DNA from: Kolteria novifilia
GTDB lineage: Bacteria; Planctomycetota; Planctomycetia; Kolteriales; Kolteriaceae
Direction of reading: 5' to 3'
Length of the DNA: 64,000 bases
NCBI GenBank assembly: GCA_007748055.1
Contig: CP036279.1
Location: 3,534,001-3,598,000 of the forward strand
A program made the translations under genes and the position numbers. Below the pieces are notes generated by a model. It had not been told where the DNA came from, did not search any database, and saw only the letters and a list, made by a program, of their open reading frames with translations. Shown here piece by piece: positions 9,859 through 18,919 of this stretch; position 1 is the first letter of the stretch, and each line of letters starts with the position of its first letter.

Positions 9859-10952
9859 GGGGTCTCGGCGGGCTGGCCGGGGAAGATCAGTACGTCGACT
9901 TCCATGTTGACGTAGTTGGCAGCGACGCTCGCGTCGTCGAGGAGGACCTTCACCTCGATCACCCGCCGATCGGCGCGATCGAGCGGGTCGATGCTGTGCA
10001 GTCGGTTCTTCGCGACCAGGTTGCTGATCTCGGTGACGCGGCCGCCGATCTTCTTTCCGAGGACGCGGACCTGAGCGGTATCGCCCAGCTTGATGTCCTT
10101 CACGTCGGCTTGGTAGACTTCGGCGATCGCCGCCATCTTGTCAGTTTCGCCAAGGAAGAGAAGGGGACCGGCGCTAACCTCGCCCGCGCGTCCGACAACC
10201 TTGAGTATTTCGCCATCTTGCGGGGCCTTGACGATCGTCTGGTCGAGATTGGCTTTGGCGAGGTCGACTTGCTCGTCGAGGACCGCGAGTTGAGGATTGC
10301 CGTCGGCGACCTCTTCGTCCTCGATCGCCCGCTTCTCCTTCAGGGCCTCCGAGACCGTTTCCAACTCGGCCAACTGCAGACGAGCTTGAATGAGCTTGGC
10401 TTCCGTTTCATGGATGAGCATTCGTTGTTGACTGATCTGGGTCTCGGCGATCTTCGCGTCGGTGAACCGCTTGAGATCGGACTCGGCGAGCTCGAGCGTG
10501 TGTTCGAGAATGCCGATCAACTCGCGTTGCGAAGCGAGCCGCTTCGCGTGGGTCTTGTCGAACTGGCTGCGTTCGAGTTTGTATTGGCGCTGTTTGAGCT
10601 TTCGGAGGAACTCCGCCCGTTGGTGCTCGGCGTTGGCCACGGCGAGTTGCTGTTTCCGCGTGTCATATCCGTCGAGAATCGCGAGCGTTTCCCCTCGGTC
10701 GACCATCGCTCCGGTCTCGGCCTTCACCTCTTGGATTCGCATGCCGGGGGGAGTGCCGATGATCACCAAGCCTTCGTCGGGCTCGAGCCGTCCCAGGGCG
10801 TGGATCGCGTCCTGGGAGAAGGTGGTGTTCTCAGGAGTGGTGGCCGCTTGAGCGGCACGCGTGTTCGCCTCTTGACCAAAGGCGGCCGCCAAGAGCAGGA
10901 GCCCAGCGACGGATGTCACGCCGATCGTCGTGCTCAGAAATACGCGGTTCAC
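9855..10952 (-). CDS. HlyD/DevB-family periplasmic adaptor
   Basis: 365 residues, GTG start preceded by GAGGGG. An N-terminal signal anchor (TSVAGLLLLAAAFG) is followed by ALGRLEPDEGLVIIGTPPG, typical of DevB adaptors, a biotinyl-lipoyl half motif (VKAETGAMVDRGETLAILDG), a long coiled coil (about residues 110-230), and the returning lipoyl and beta-barrel part (KAPQDGEILKVVGRAGE, LGDTAQVRVLGKKI). It links the inner-membrane permeases to the outer-membrane channel. It follows the TolC-like gene by 118 bases and overlaps the next permease by 4 bases. Confidence 0.9.
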   Translation of the reverse strand: MNRVFLSTTIGVTSVAGLLLLAAAFGQEANTRAAQAATTPENTTFSQDAIHALGRLEPDEGLVIIGTPPGMRIQEVKAETGAMVDRGETLAILDGYDTRKQQLAVANAEHQRAEFLRKLKQRQYKLERSQFDKTHAKRLASQRELIGILEHTLELAESDLKRFTDAKIAETQISQQRMLIHETEAKLIQARLQLAELETVSEALKEKRAIEDEEVADGNPQLAVLDEQVDLAKANLDQTIVKAPQDGEILKVVGRAGEVSAGPLLFLGETDKMAAIAEVYQADVKDIKLGDTAQVRVLGKKIGGRVTEISNLVAKNRLHSIDPLDRADRRVIEVKVLLDDASVAANYVNMEVDVLIFPGQPAETP

Positions 10953-11070
10953 GTGACAACCCCTCGACGTTTCTTCATTCTTCTCACCACCCTTAAGATC
11001 GGGATTCGCGCCGTCTACCGGTCCATCCTACACCCGATCCCTAAAAACCGCGACGGGAGCCGGGGAGCGA

Positions 11071-12381
11071 TCATTGTTTCAGCGCGTCTTCCGGCTCGGT
11101 CACAAGGACCATTTCCTGGCCCGGCGGCCAAAGCGTTCCCGTCACGTCTCCGAGCTTGACGCGAGCCCCATGCCACTGCGCGATCGCGGAGATCACCGCA
11201 TCCTCTTGGCGTCGCAGCTCAATCTTGGCGTTGGTGACCGCAAGGAGTGGCAAGACGCCTTCGCCGTGCTTCTGGGTCGCGTCGTCACACTCATCTCGGA
11301 GGAGCTTCCAACGCTCACGCTCGAACGAAAGTCGCTGTTGGCTGGTCACGAGCGTCGCCGCCGCGTCCCGGATTTCGCTTGCGAGTTCCTGACGACGTCG
11401 GTCGCGGTAGAAGCGAAGCTGGGCCCGACGAGCCTCGATCCTCGAACCGTCCGGCTTCGGAGGACACAAGAAAGAAAGTAAAAGCCCGAGCTTTCCCCGT
11501 CCGCCAGCCGAGGCGATCGACAGCAGCGGCTGCAACCCTGGAAGAAACGACTCGATCGTCTCGAGCGTCGCGGCGTCGAGCCGACGAGCCAGTTCGTCGA
11601 GGACGCGGAGTTCTTCGTTGTTCTGGAGCCCGAGGGCGACGGTGGCTTCCACATCGATGGTGATCGGATGAATGTGCCAACTCAGTCGAGGCCGGAACGA
11701 TCCCGGAGAGTCATCTCGACCGAGAAGATAGGCAAGCTGTGCGTTTCTCTTGTCCACTTCCTCATACAGCGCGACTCCCTGAGCGAGAACGTGTTCCCGA
11801 TCGGCGCGCAACTTGTCCGGTTTCATTTCGGACGGAATGCCGAGTCGATCGAGTCGAGCACTCTCCGCGACGGCGGCATCGAGCTCGGCCACGGTATTCC
11901 ACAGTGTTTCTAGCCGGGCTTGAGCGGTCGCGAGGGCCACGAATGCTTCCAGGGCCTGCGCGACCGTCCGTCGTCGGGCGTTGACGGCCGCGTTGGAGAT
12001 GAGCGCCGTTTCGAGTCGCCGCCGAGCGCAAGCGGCCTGCAATGCCCGGTTTGCGGAAGGGAGCTTCTGGCTCAAGACGATCGACAGTTCCATTTCGAGC
12101 AGGGTCGCCGACGTCGACGCTTCCGCGGCAAGGCGCCGGCACTCCTCCTCTTCGAGAGGTTCGGCCTGCTTCTGCTGTTCGAATTCGTGTTTGAGGTCGG
12201 CGAGGACCGCGTCTGTGGACGCAATCTCTTGAAGAATCTTGAGATCGAGGCGGTTGATCGTTCGCTCGGGACGGGGAGGGGACTCCTCCTTGGGGGAGGC
12301 GGCCGCTGCCGAAAGGACGAGGCCCGTCATGCTCGAGAGCACAAGGAGGGCGCAGAATTGTCGTCCATACCGCAGGCGCAT
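11071..12381 (-). CDS. TolC-like outer-membrane efflux protein
   Basis: 436 residues from an ATG at 12381. That start gives a clean signal peptide (FCALLVLSSMTGLVLSAAAAS) and has AGAGGA upstream. The open frame continues back to 12789 but that part is antisense to the deaminase gene. The mature protein is mainly long amphipathic helices with two repeated halves (ARRRLETALISNAAVNARRRTVAQALEAF region and RRRQELASEIRDAAATLVTSQQR region), the layout of TolC/OEP barrels. Sequence similarity to classic TolC is weak, so the family call rests on architecture and on its position as first gene of the exporter operon. Confidence 0.75.
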   Translation of the reverse strand: MRLRYGRQFCALLVLSSMTGLVLSAAAASPKEESPPRPERTINRLDLKILQEIASTDAVLADLKHEFEQQKQAEPLEEEECRRLAAEASTSATLLEMELSIVLSQKLPSANRALQAACARRRLETALISNAAVNARRRTVAQALEAFVALATAQARLETLWNTVAELDAAVAESARLDRLGIPSEMKPDKLRADREHVLAQGVALYEEVDKRNAQLAYLLGRDDSPGSFRPRLSWHIHPITIDVEATVALGLQNNEELRVLDELARRLDAATLETIESFLPGLQPLLSIASAGGRGKLGLLLSFLCPPKPDGSRIEARRAQLRFYRDRRRQELASEIRDAAATLVTSQQRLSFERERWKLLRDECDDATQKHGEGVLPLLAVTNAKIELRRQEDAVISAIAQWHGARVKLGDVTGTLWPPGQEMVLVTEPEDALKQ

Positions 12382-12667
12382 GAGGTTCCATCCTCTCGTC
12401 CGAATCGGGTCCATCACGATTGGAATCGACCGTTGAATGGGGGATACTTCACGTCCGAAGGCGATTGTGACGCGCACGATCGAACGAAGTGTTCCTATTG
12501 TTCTGGTTGTAGAGCCAACGCGGTGGGAGGGTCGCGACGTCGACCTCGGGAGTCGGTCGGTTCGCCTGGGAGTCCGACTCGACGTGCGAGCCGCCAGTGG
12601 ACGCCTGGTGATCGAGTGGGGTAGAGGGAGTCCGGCCTTCGGGGCCAAGCAGCAGGAGAGAACCGGC

Positions 12668-13111
12668 ATGGACCATGAATTCTTTATGCGGCGTGCGATC
12701 GAGATGGGGAAGAAGAATCCCAAGTTCGCCTTTGGCGCCGTTGTCGTCGAGCGTGGAACCCAACATATCTTGGCGGAGGGAGTCAACAACGCGTCGGCAA
12801 ACCCGACCCATCACGGCGAAATCGTCGCGATCAACGACTGTGCCACGAATCACCCGAAGATCGACTGGAGCGGGCTGGCCCTCTACACAACGGCGGAACC
12901 ATGCCCGATGTGCCAGTCGGCGATCCTTTGGGCAGGCATCGGGAACGTTTACTATGGGACGTCGATCCCGACGCTCCAGCGATTTGGATGGAATCAGATC
13001 GATATTCGTGCCGAGGAAGTTGGTCGTCGCGCCGGTTTTGCCAAGGTGTCCTTGACAGGGGGGATTCTCGAAGCGGATTGCGACGATCTCTTTCGACGAC
13101 CCCCAGGCTGA
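12668..13111 (+). CDS. zinc-dependent nucleoside/nucleobase deaminase (CMP/dCMP family)
   Basis: 147 residues; ATG at 12668 preceded by CAGGAGAG. The zinc site is clear: HGE (in THHGEIVAIN) with the catalytic Glu, and PCPMC (in TTAEPCPMCQSAILWAG). FAFGAVVVERG is also typical. The overall form is closest to the guanine deaminase/cytosine deaminase/TadA group. The histidine motif is HGE rather than the HAE usual in TadA, so I do not call it tRNA adenosine deaminase. It is divergent from the exporter operon, sharing a 286-base intergenic region. Confidence 0.85.
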   Translation: MDHEFFMRRAIEMGKKNPKFAFGAVVVERGTQHILAEGVNNASANPTHHGEIVAINDCATNHPKIDWSGLALYTTAEPCPMCQSAILWAGIGNVYYGTSIPTLQRFGWNQIDIRAEEVGRRAGFAKVSLTGGILEADCDDLFRRPPG

Positions 13112-13128
13112 TTCATCCGGTATGACTT

Positions 13129-13617
13129 TTAGTTGATGGGGCCCATGCCCATCGCTCGTCTCCAGGCGCTCAGTTGTCCCAAGTGAATGGCCGGGTGAGC
13201 GGTGAGCAAGTAGACAACCCCATCGCCGATGTGTGGAAATCGCTCCTTGAGGCGTTCGATCGTCATCGGCTCTTGTAGCTGAGCGGGGTCGAGTTCCCTG
13301 ACGCCAGCGATGAGCGACTCGGTCTGCCGCTCGAAGTAGCTGAGAAGTTCCTCTTTCGAAGGGTAGTCCGAACGTTCGGCGGTCGGCTCGGAGCCACGAC
13401 GATAGCGAGCGGCCAATTCTTCCGGCATCACCGGCTCGCGGGCGAGGAGGGAGAGCCCCGTCTCGTTCGCGGAGCACATGTGCGCGAGAATCCAAGCGGG
13501 ATGATTGACGATACTTCCGGGCTGCTCGCAGAATTGTTCGTCTTCAAGATCGACGACAAGACCTTTGGCATACTTGAGGTTTACCCGGGCGGTGTTGGCC
13601 AGATAGTCTGGGAACAC
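13129..13617 (-). CDS. DinB-like four-helix protein
   Basis: 162 residues with a GTG start behind GGAGGAG. The pattern of metal-ligand histidines fits the DinB/YfiT fold: an N-terminal helix, then HPAWILAHMCSANE, and a C-terminal TAHPAIHLGQLSAWRRAMG. DinB-family proteins are four-helix bundles that bind a divalent metal and include thiol transferases acting on bacillithiol or mycothiol; which activity applies here is unknown. It is convergent with the deaminase gene, whose stop lies 17 bases away. Confidence 0.8.
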   Translation of the reverse strand: MFPDYLANTARVNLKYAKGLVVDLEDEQFCEQPGSIVNHPAWILAHMCSANETGLSLLAREPVMPEELAARYRRGSEPTAERSDYPSKEELLSYFERQTESLIAGVRELDPAQLQEPMTIERLKERFPHIGDGVVYLLTAHPAIHLGQLSAWRRAMGMGPIN

Positions 13618-13704
13618 GATATTCTCCTCCGTTGAGTTGGCTAGGGAACCCTAGGAGCACAATAGGAGGATGTCCTCATGATGACGAGGGTTCGGAAGGC
13701 TGCG

Positions 13705-15906
13705 CTAGTCCAAGTCGTCCATCGACCAAACGAGGCGATAACGATTCCCCGGTTCGGTGGGGAATCGGACGAGGCCCTTCTCGCGGTCGCACTCGATCGG
13801 CTGCCCCTGATCGTCGTTGATCTTCCATGTTCCGGTGGCGGGCTCGATCAGCGTGCAGGTGTTTCCGTGCCGCGAGCGGATCTCGACGTTCTCGACTTCC
13901 CCCTCACGCCACGCGAGATCGACTTCGAAGCCACCTCGTGCGACGAGTCCTTGGACGTTGCCGTCGGGCCAAGCCGAGGGTAGGGCGGGGAGGAGTTCGA
14001 TTCGGCCGCCGTGCGATTGCAGCAACATCTCGCCGACCGCGGCGACCGCCGTGATCGGGCCGTCGATCCGGAAGGAGTCGGCGCCACGCGATGGCAAAAG
14101 GTTTGGTGACGATTCGCCGAGAACTAGCGTCTTTAGTTGAACGTGCGCTGAGTCCCCGTCGCCCAGGCGGGCCAACAGACAGGCCATCCACGACTGTTTC
14201 CAGCCAGACGATGGCTGAGGTTGTTTGCTCAACGACTCTGCGAACGCTCGAATCTCCGTGGCGACCTGCTTGGGGATCTCTTCTCGACGCTGGGCGCCAG
14301 GATAGACCCGTCGCCAGGCGGCCGGCATACTCACCTGGGGGGCCTGCGGGGCGGATCGATCGAGTTGATCGAGTCGACGTCGCCACCTCGCCCGGAGGTC
14401 CTCGTCGGTTTCGAGTTGCTCCGCCACCGCGAGCGCCCTCGTTAGTATCGATCGCCGAGACTCCTCGTCAGCGGACGAGGCAACGATCGAGGAACCGTCC
14501 TCACTGCTGGCGAACAGGGCGACATCACGCAGAAACGGATAGGATGTTGTCGAGAGAATCCGCCGATCGTCCTCAAAGAGGAAGTGATCCCACAGCGACC
14601 GAGACATCTCGTCGGCGATCGCGAGTCCGGTCATCCCAGAGTTGCTGGAGGAACTGGGAAGCATCGCGATTCCCGGTTGGCCGTACAGCTTCTCGGCGAG
14701 GAGTCGTCCATCGAGACCCGCCTCGATCACCTCGTCAAGGAAGGGTTCCGCCGAGTCGACGAGTTGCCAGACGTTCGCGGGCCACTGATTGGCGACGCGA
14801 GCCTCCATCTCTTCGCTCCCATCGCGCCGATGGACGCCCGCTTCCCAGAGCCCGGAGGAACCGGGAGCGTCGCCTTCGGACCGACTCGTCGACATCAGCA
14901 GGTACCGCCCAACGTCGATGTATTGCTGGGCGAGGCTGGGACTGAGCTTGCCACTCTCCCGGCACGCTTCGAGCAACTGAGCGGTCGAAAGTCGATCGGG
15001 GGACGGACTCCCCAAGTGCAGTCGGGCACGGCGAAAGCGACGCCCTTGGCGAGCGCTGTGCATCAGTCGAAACCAGCGATAGTCCTTTGGAGGATGGTCT
15101 CGTTCATAGCGTGCCACGAGGGCATACGCGTCCTCATCGGTGAGTTCCACGTCGATCAAGAGAAGTAGTTCGCGGACGTTCTCGAGTTCCCAGACTGCTC
15201 GTTTGTCGGAGACTTCGCGAATGCTGCCTCCCTTGAGCAGGAGCGATCGCCCGGTGAGTTGGAACGCTTGGTCATCGACGAAGCGGCCGGCGACGCCGAT
15301 GATACCCGGCGCCGACCAGGCCGAAAGGCGGCACTCTGGATCGCGCGGGCGAGAGAACTCAATCGTTCCCGTGAATCCCTTCCCGCCGTCACTTTCCAGG
15401 CGAATGGCCAACGGGCCGCCAGACGATTGAGCGAGCGTTTCGATCGCGTACCGAGTCGTCCCGACGCGGTAGCTCGTGCGAGCGATTCCGGTCGACAGGT
15501 CGAGTTTCCGCCTGTAGTCGGAGGCTTTAACGTGACCGGGAAAGGTGAGCGTCACGTCGGCGATCAGGACCGGGCCGCCTGGTCGAGTGGGAGCTTGGTG
15601 AAGTAGTCGGTCGGCGGTCTCGCGAGCTTTGTCCAGATGTCCGGTTCTCTCCTGTTGCCGTACCTGTTCCCATTGCGCGATCAGGTCTTCGATCATCCGC
15701 CGCCGGTCGAATGGTTGGCGAACGCCGACATGATTGATCGAAAGGCGTTGGCGATCGGGAGTTCCATAGACCACCCCCGCGAGTCGGCCGTTGCCGAGCG
15801 GGTAGCCGTGTGCGTAACTCGAGGCCGGCGCGGAGTCCCAAAGGAGACTCTCCGTCTCCGTGGGGGGATTGGCGAGAAACGCGAGGGAAACGAGGAGGAT
15901 GCTCAC
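13705..15906 (-). CDS. GH95-like (alpha-L-fucosidase family) protein with altered active-site motifs
   Basis: 733 residues, GTG start, signal-like N-terminus ([12 protein letters not shown]). The first 280 residues match the GH95 N-terminal beta domain ([20 protein letters not shown]), and the C-terminus matches the family's closing region ([37 protein letters not shown]). The middle catalytic region looks shortened: where GH95 enzymes have a QGLWN...N-x-N...MNYWPAE series, this protein reads [20 protein letters not shown] then ANQWPANV, and the HHTDLW and HLSHLYGLYPG blocks are missing or reduced to VYPGAQ. Residues used by characterised family members are therefore not obvious. It may be a divergent glycosidase or a non-catalytic sugar-binding relative. 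Confidence 0.75.
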   Translation of the reverse strand: MSILLVSLAFLANPPTETESLLWDSAPASSYAHGYPLGNGRLAGVVYGTPDRQRLSINHVGVRQPFDRRRMIEDLIAQWEQVRQQERTGHLDKARETADRLLHQAPTRPGGPVLIADVTLTFPGHVKASDYRRKLDLSTGIARTSYRVGTTRYAIETLAQSSGGPLAIRLESDGGKGFTGTIEFSRPRDPECRLSAWSAPGIIGVAGRFVDDQAFQLTGRSLLLKGGSIREVSDKRAVWELENVRELLLLIDVELTDEDAYALVARYERDHPPKDYRWFRLMHSARQGRRFRRARLHLGSPSPDRLSTAQLLEACRESGKLSPSLAQQYIDVGRYLLMSTSRSEGDAPGSSGLWEAGVHRRDGSEEMEARVANQWPANVWQLVDSAEPFLDEVIEAGLDGRLLAEKLYGQPGIAMLPSSSSNSGMTGLAIADEMSRSLWDHFLFEDDRRILSTTSYPFLRDVALFASSEDGSSIVASSADEESRRSILTRALAVAEQLETDEDLRARWRRRLDQLDRSAPQAPQVSMPAAWRRVYPGAQRREEIPKQVATEIRAFAESLSKQPQPSSGWKQSWMACLLARLGDGDSAHVQLKTLVLGESSPNLLPSRGADSFRIDGPITAVAAVGEMLLQSHGGRIELLPALPSAWPDGNVQGLVARGGFEVDLAWREGEVENVEIRSRHGNTCTLIEPATGTWKINDDQGQPIECDREKGLVRFPTEPGNRYRLVWSMDDLD

Positions 15907-16027
15907 GGCGTCGGCGCTCTCGAGATCGAATCAGGAACCGTCGATCTCAGTGTAACCGGTGACGGGGCGGCATACCAAGCAAGAGCAAGACGAACGGGCG
16001 CGGGTTCCCACCATTGGAAGCCCGCGT

Positions 16028-16195
16028 CTAACAGTCCGTTGATTTACGCGGGCCAAGTCGAGATCGAGCCATGTTGGCCAAGATCAAGGAATAGAAACGG
16101 AGGCGAATCGGTAGTTTCGTCGAGATTCTTGGACGCCGAGATTGGTTAAAAAGGGCCGCTCGTAGCCGGCATCGAATAGATCAATGGACCGCTAA
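16028..16195 (-). repeat. 167-bp intergenic element, copy A (imperfect terminal inverted repeats)
   Basis: Read on the minus strand this 168-bp stretch matches the element at 20946-21112 along its whole length, by eye about 80 percent identical. The ends are imperfect inverted repeats: TTAGCGGTCCATTGATCTA at one end and, inverted, CTAACAGTCCGTTGATTTA at the other. The strongest internal block is CTTGATCTTGGCCAACATGG. No open frame in it encodes a transposase, so it is MITE-like or a structured intergenic repeat. The TAG stop codon of the gene at 16192-16770 lies inside its terminal repeat. Confidence 0.75.
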
Positions 16196-16770
16196 ACCGC
16201 GACGGCGTGGCGGTAGGAGTCGTCGAAGAGCAACTGCCACTCCAGCATCTGAAGGTGCTGAAGGAAGGTCTCGTCCTGGGTGCCGGAGCCAACGAACTGT
16301 TCGCAGAGATCGACGAAGCGGTACGGATCCCAGTCGGACTGCTCGGTCAGATACTCGGCCTCCGCCGGCAAGTCGTTCTGGCTCCGTGTGAGCGCGGTCG
16401 TTTCACGGGCGAGGGCCACAAAGACCGGATGGTGGCCGACGCGTCGGAACCAGTACTTGCTATTGCCGAAGTCCCCCTCGCGGCGGTGCATGATGCCGTG
16501 CCAGAAACTGCCGGTGGCGTTGCCGATCTGTTGACTGATCGTGTGCGACTCCTCGAGAAAGTCGTGGAGCAACCAAAGGCCCGAGAGGCAGGCGGCCGAG
16601 TAGGTCTTCTCGGCCATGGGGACGTGGGCGAACGCTTCCGAGGCGGTCAGCGAGGAGAGACGACCGCGCAGTTCTCGGTCCGGTGTCCCCGGCCCCAGCG
16701 ATGGCAGTCGCTCGGCGTCGATCAGCTCGGCGAAGACCGGTCCATACTCGGCAGGATGGAAGTCACTCAT
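16192..16770 (-). CDS. conserved-looking hypothetical protein
   Basis: 192 residues, ATG start with GGAGG seven bases upstream. No signal peptide or membrane segment is seen. Distinctive stretches are GLWLLHDFLEESHTISQQIG and SFWHGIMHRREGDFGNSKYW, rich in His, Trp and Glu, which could be a metal or ligand site. I recall similar hypothetical proteins in planctomycetes but no function. The stop codon lies inside the terminal repeat of element copy A. It is 15 bases upstream of nothing coding on its own strand except aspS, which follows in reverse order (aspS starts before it), so the two may share a transcript. Confidence 0.75.
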   Translation of the reverse strand: MSDFHPAEYGPVFAELIDAERLPSLGPGTPDRELRGRLSSLTASEAFAHVPMAEKTYSAACLSGLWLLHDFLEESHTISQQIGNATGSFWHGIMHRREGDFGNSKYWFRRVGHHPVFVALARETTALTRSQNDLPAEAEYLTEQSDWDPYRFVDLCEQFVGSGTQDETFLQHLQMLEWQLLFDDSYRHAVAV

Positions 16771-16785
16771 CTCGATCCTCCGGAG

Positions 16786-18537
16786 CTACTTGAGACCCAG
16801 CTCGCGTAGATGGCGAGGCTCAACCTCCGACGGAGCACCGGTCATCAGATCGGTGGCTCGCTGAGTCTTCGGAAACGCGATGCAGTCACGAATGTTCTCG
16901 AGTTTCGCCAGGAGCATGACCCAACGGTCGAGCCCCATCGCGATGCCGCCGTGGGGAGGGGCACCGTACTTGAGGGCGTCGAGAAGGAATCCGAAACGCT
17001 TCTGAGCTTCTTCCTCGTCGAGTCCGATTAGGGAGAAGACCTTCGCTTGCAGATCGGGCTTGTGCAGACGGATGGTGCCTCCCGCCGCCTCCTCGCCGTT
17101 GACGATCAGGTCGTAGGCCTTGGCACGGACCTTCTCGGGCTCGGTTTCGAGAAGGTGCCAATCCTCCTCGAGCGGCATCGTGAAGGGATGGTGCCGGGCC
17201 ACCCAGTGGCCCGTGTCGGCGTCGTGCTCAAGAAGCGGGAAGTCGACGCACCACGAGAAATGGAAGTCGTCGGGGTTGTAGAGTTCGAGCTCCTTGCCCA
17301 GGCGGTGCCGCAGTGCCGCCAACGGAGCGTGACTCGCGTCGTAGCGGTCCGCGACGAAGAGGAGCAAGTCGCCCGGCTCGGCGCCCATCGCTTCGCGGAG
17401 TTTGCCCGCTTGCTCCTCGGAGAAGAACTTCGCGATCGGCGAAGTGAACGAGTTGGCGTCGACCTTGAGCCACGCCAGACCGCGAGCACCGTACTCGCCG
17501 GCGAACGCGGTCAGCTCGTCGAGTCCCTTGCGGCTGTACCTGTCGGCCGCGCCCTTGGCATTGAGTCCGCGAACCGATGGGGCCTGCTGGAAGACCTTGA
17601 AGTCGGTCTCGTGTGCGAGTCCGGTGATGTCGACGATCTCCATGCCGAAACGCAGGTCGGGCCGATCGACGCCGTAGCGGCGCATCAAGTCGTCCCAGGT
17701 GTAGCGAGGGAAGGGGGGCGTGATCGTACGGCCGAGGATGCCGCTCATGATCTCGCACGCGAGGCCCTCGATGAGGCCGATGATGTCGTCCATGTCGATG
17801 AAGGACATTTCGATGTCGACCTGAGTGAACTCCGGCTGACGGTTGGCCCGAAGGTCCTCGTCCCGGAAGCAACGCGCGATCTGAAAGTAGCGGTCGTAGC
17901 CGGCGACCATCAGGATCTGCTTGTAGAGTTGTGGCGATTGCGGCAGGGCGTAGAAGTCGCCCGGATTGACGCGGCTGGGGACAAGGAAGTCACGCGCTCC
18001 CTCGGGCGTGCTGCGTCCCAGCATCGGCGTTTCGACTTCAAGAAAGCCGCGTTCGCTCAGGTAGTCACGCGTTGTCTTGCAGACTCGGTGACGCAAGTCG
18101 AGGATCCGCTGCATGCGCGGACGCCGCAAGTCGAGATAGCGGTGGCGCAGCCGAATCTCCTCGGAGGTCGCTTCGGCCTCGGGACCGATCTCGAAGGGCG
18201 TCACCTCGCTGCGGTTGAGCAGTTCGAGCTTGGTGGCCTTGAGCTCGATGTCGCCGGTGTCGAGCTTCGGGTTACGCTTGCCCTCCAGACGCGGGGCGAC
18301 TTTGCCGACGACGGAGATGACGTACTCGCTCCGCAGATCGCGGGCGACTTTGTGCATTTCCTCGTCGGTGTTGGGATCGAAGACGACCTGGGTCATGCCG
18401 TAGCGATCGCGCAAGTCAATGAAGACGAGTCCGCCGTGATCACGCCAGTTGTTGACCCATCCGTTGAGTGTCGCTTCCTCGCCCTCGTGATCGAGGCGCA
18501 ATTCACCACAGGTATGCGTCCGTTGCCATGACGGCAT
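16786..18537 (-). CDS. aspS: aspartyl-tRNA synthetase
   Basis: 583 residues of bacterial-type class II AspRS. In order: anticodon-binding OB fold (LNGWVNNWRDHGGLVFIDLR), class II motif 1 (RGFLEVETPMLGRSTPEGAR), motif 2 (RCFRDEDLRANRQPEFTQVD), the bacterial GAD insertion, and motif 3 (GIAMGLDRWVMLLA). An AAGGG site nine bases before the ATG at 18537 supports that start; a TTG at 18555 is the only longer option. The histidine in RDHGG and the glycine in RLEGKRNP match the pair associated with non-discriminating AspRS, so the enzyme may also charge tRNA-Asn (inference). The hypothetical gene at 16192-16770 follows after 15 bases. Confidence 0.96.
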   Translation of the reverse strand: MPSWQRTHTCGELRLDHEGEEATLNGWVNNWRDHGGLVFIDLRDRYGMTQVVFDPNTDEEMHKVARDLRSEYVISVVGKVAPRLEGKRNPKLDTGDIELKATKLELLNRSEVTPFEIGPEAEATSEEIRLRHRYLDLRRPRMQRILDLRHRVCKTTRDYLSERGFLEVETPMLGRSTPEGARDFLVPSRVNPGDFYALPQSPQLYKQILMVAGYDRYFQIARCFRDEDLRANRQPEFTQVDIEMSFIDMDDIIGLIEGLACEIMSGILGRTITPPFPRYTWDDLMRRYGVDRPDLRFGMEIVDITGLAHETDFKVFQQAPSVRGLNAKGAADRYSRKGLDELTAFAGEYGARGLAWLKVDANSFTSPIAKFFSEEQAGKLREAMGAEPGDLLLFVADRYDASHAPLAALRHRLGKELELYNPDDFHFSWCVDFPLLEHDADTGHWVARHHPFTMPLEEDWHLLETEPEKVRAKAYDLIVNGEEAAGGTIRLHKPDLQAKVFSLIGLDEEEAQKRFGFLLDALKYGAPPHGGIAMGLDRWVMLLAKLENIRDCIAFPKTQRATDLMTGAPSEVEPRHLRELGLK

Positions 18538-18555
18538 TGCGTATTTCCCTTGCAA

Positions 18556-18919
18556 GACTTAGCCCGGCCATCTCTGGATTGGAGCGACGGCACTCGATAG
18601 TCGGTCTGTTTTATAGGGGAGGAGTGTAGGTTCCAATTCCGAGCCGCGATCGAGCAAGGGAAGAGGCTGGCGGAAACGGCACGATGTCTTCGATGAGACG
18701 ACTCCTTGGGACACACTCCGTCTCCCGAGGTGCAACGTCCACTCGCGGGAATCTTGCGGATGCCCCGCCCCGGAAGCAGAGCAACTGGGGCGACTCACTA
18801 GCGAACAGACGCACCACCAGAATCGATGGGAGAAGAGGGTCGGGGAAGGGGAATGCAAACGGCCCATCGCCACCGGAGTGGGAATGGGCCGCGAGGGGAT
18901 TCAATCTGTCGGGGACCGA
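18556..18919. other. intergenic region between aspS and DUF1573 gene
   Basis: About 360 bases upstream of aspS and downstream of the DUF1573 gene, both on the minus strand. Apart from the terminator-like hairpin at 18860-18891 I see no gene or repeat. It presumably carries the aspS promoter. Confidence 0.5.
18860..18891 (-). terminator. hairpin after the DUF1573 gene
   Basis: An 8-bp perfect stem (CGGCCCAT / ATGGGCCG) closes a 16-base loop. On the minus strand it is followed by TTTGCATT. It lies about 30 bases past the DUF1573 stop codon. Confidence 0.55.

Noticed and set aside
12382-12789. N-terminal extension of the TolC-like protein
   Set aside because: Antisense to the deaminase gene; a signal peptide and ribosome site mark 12381 as the start.
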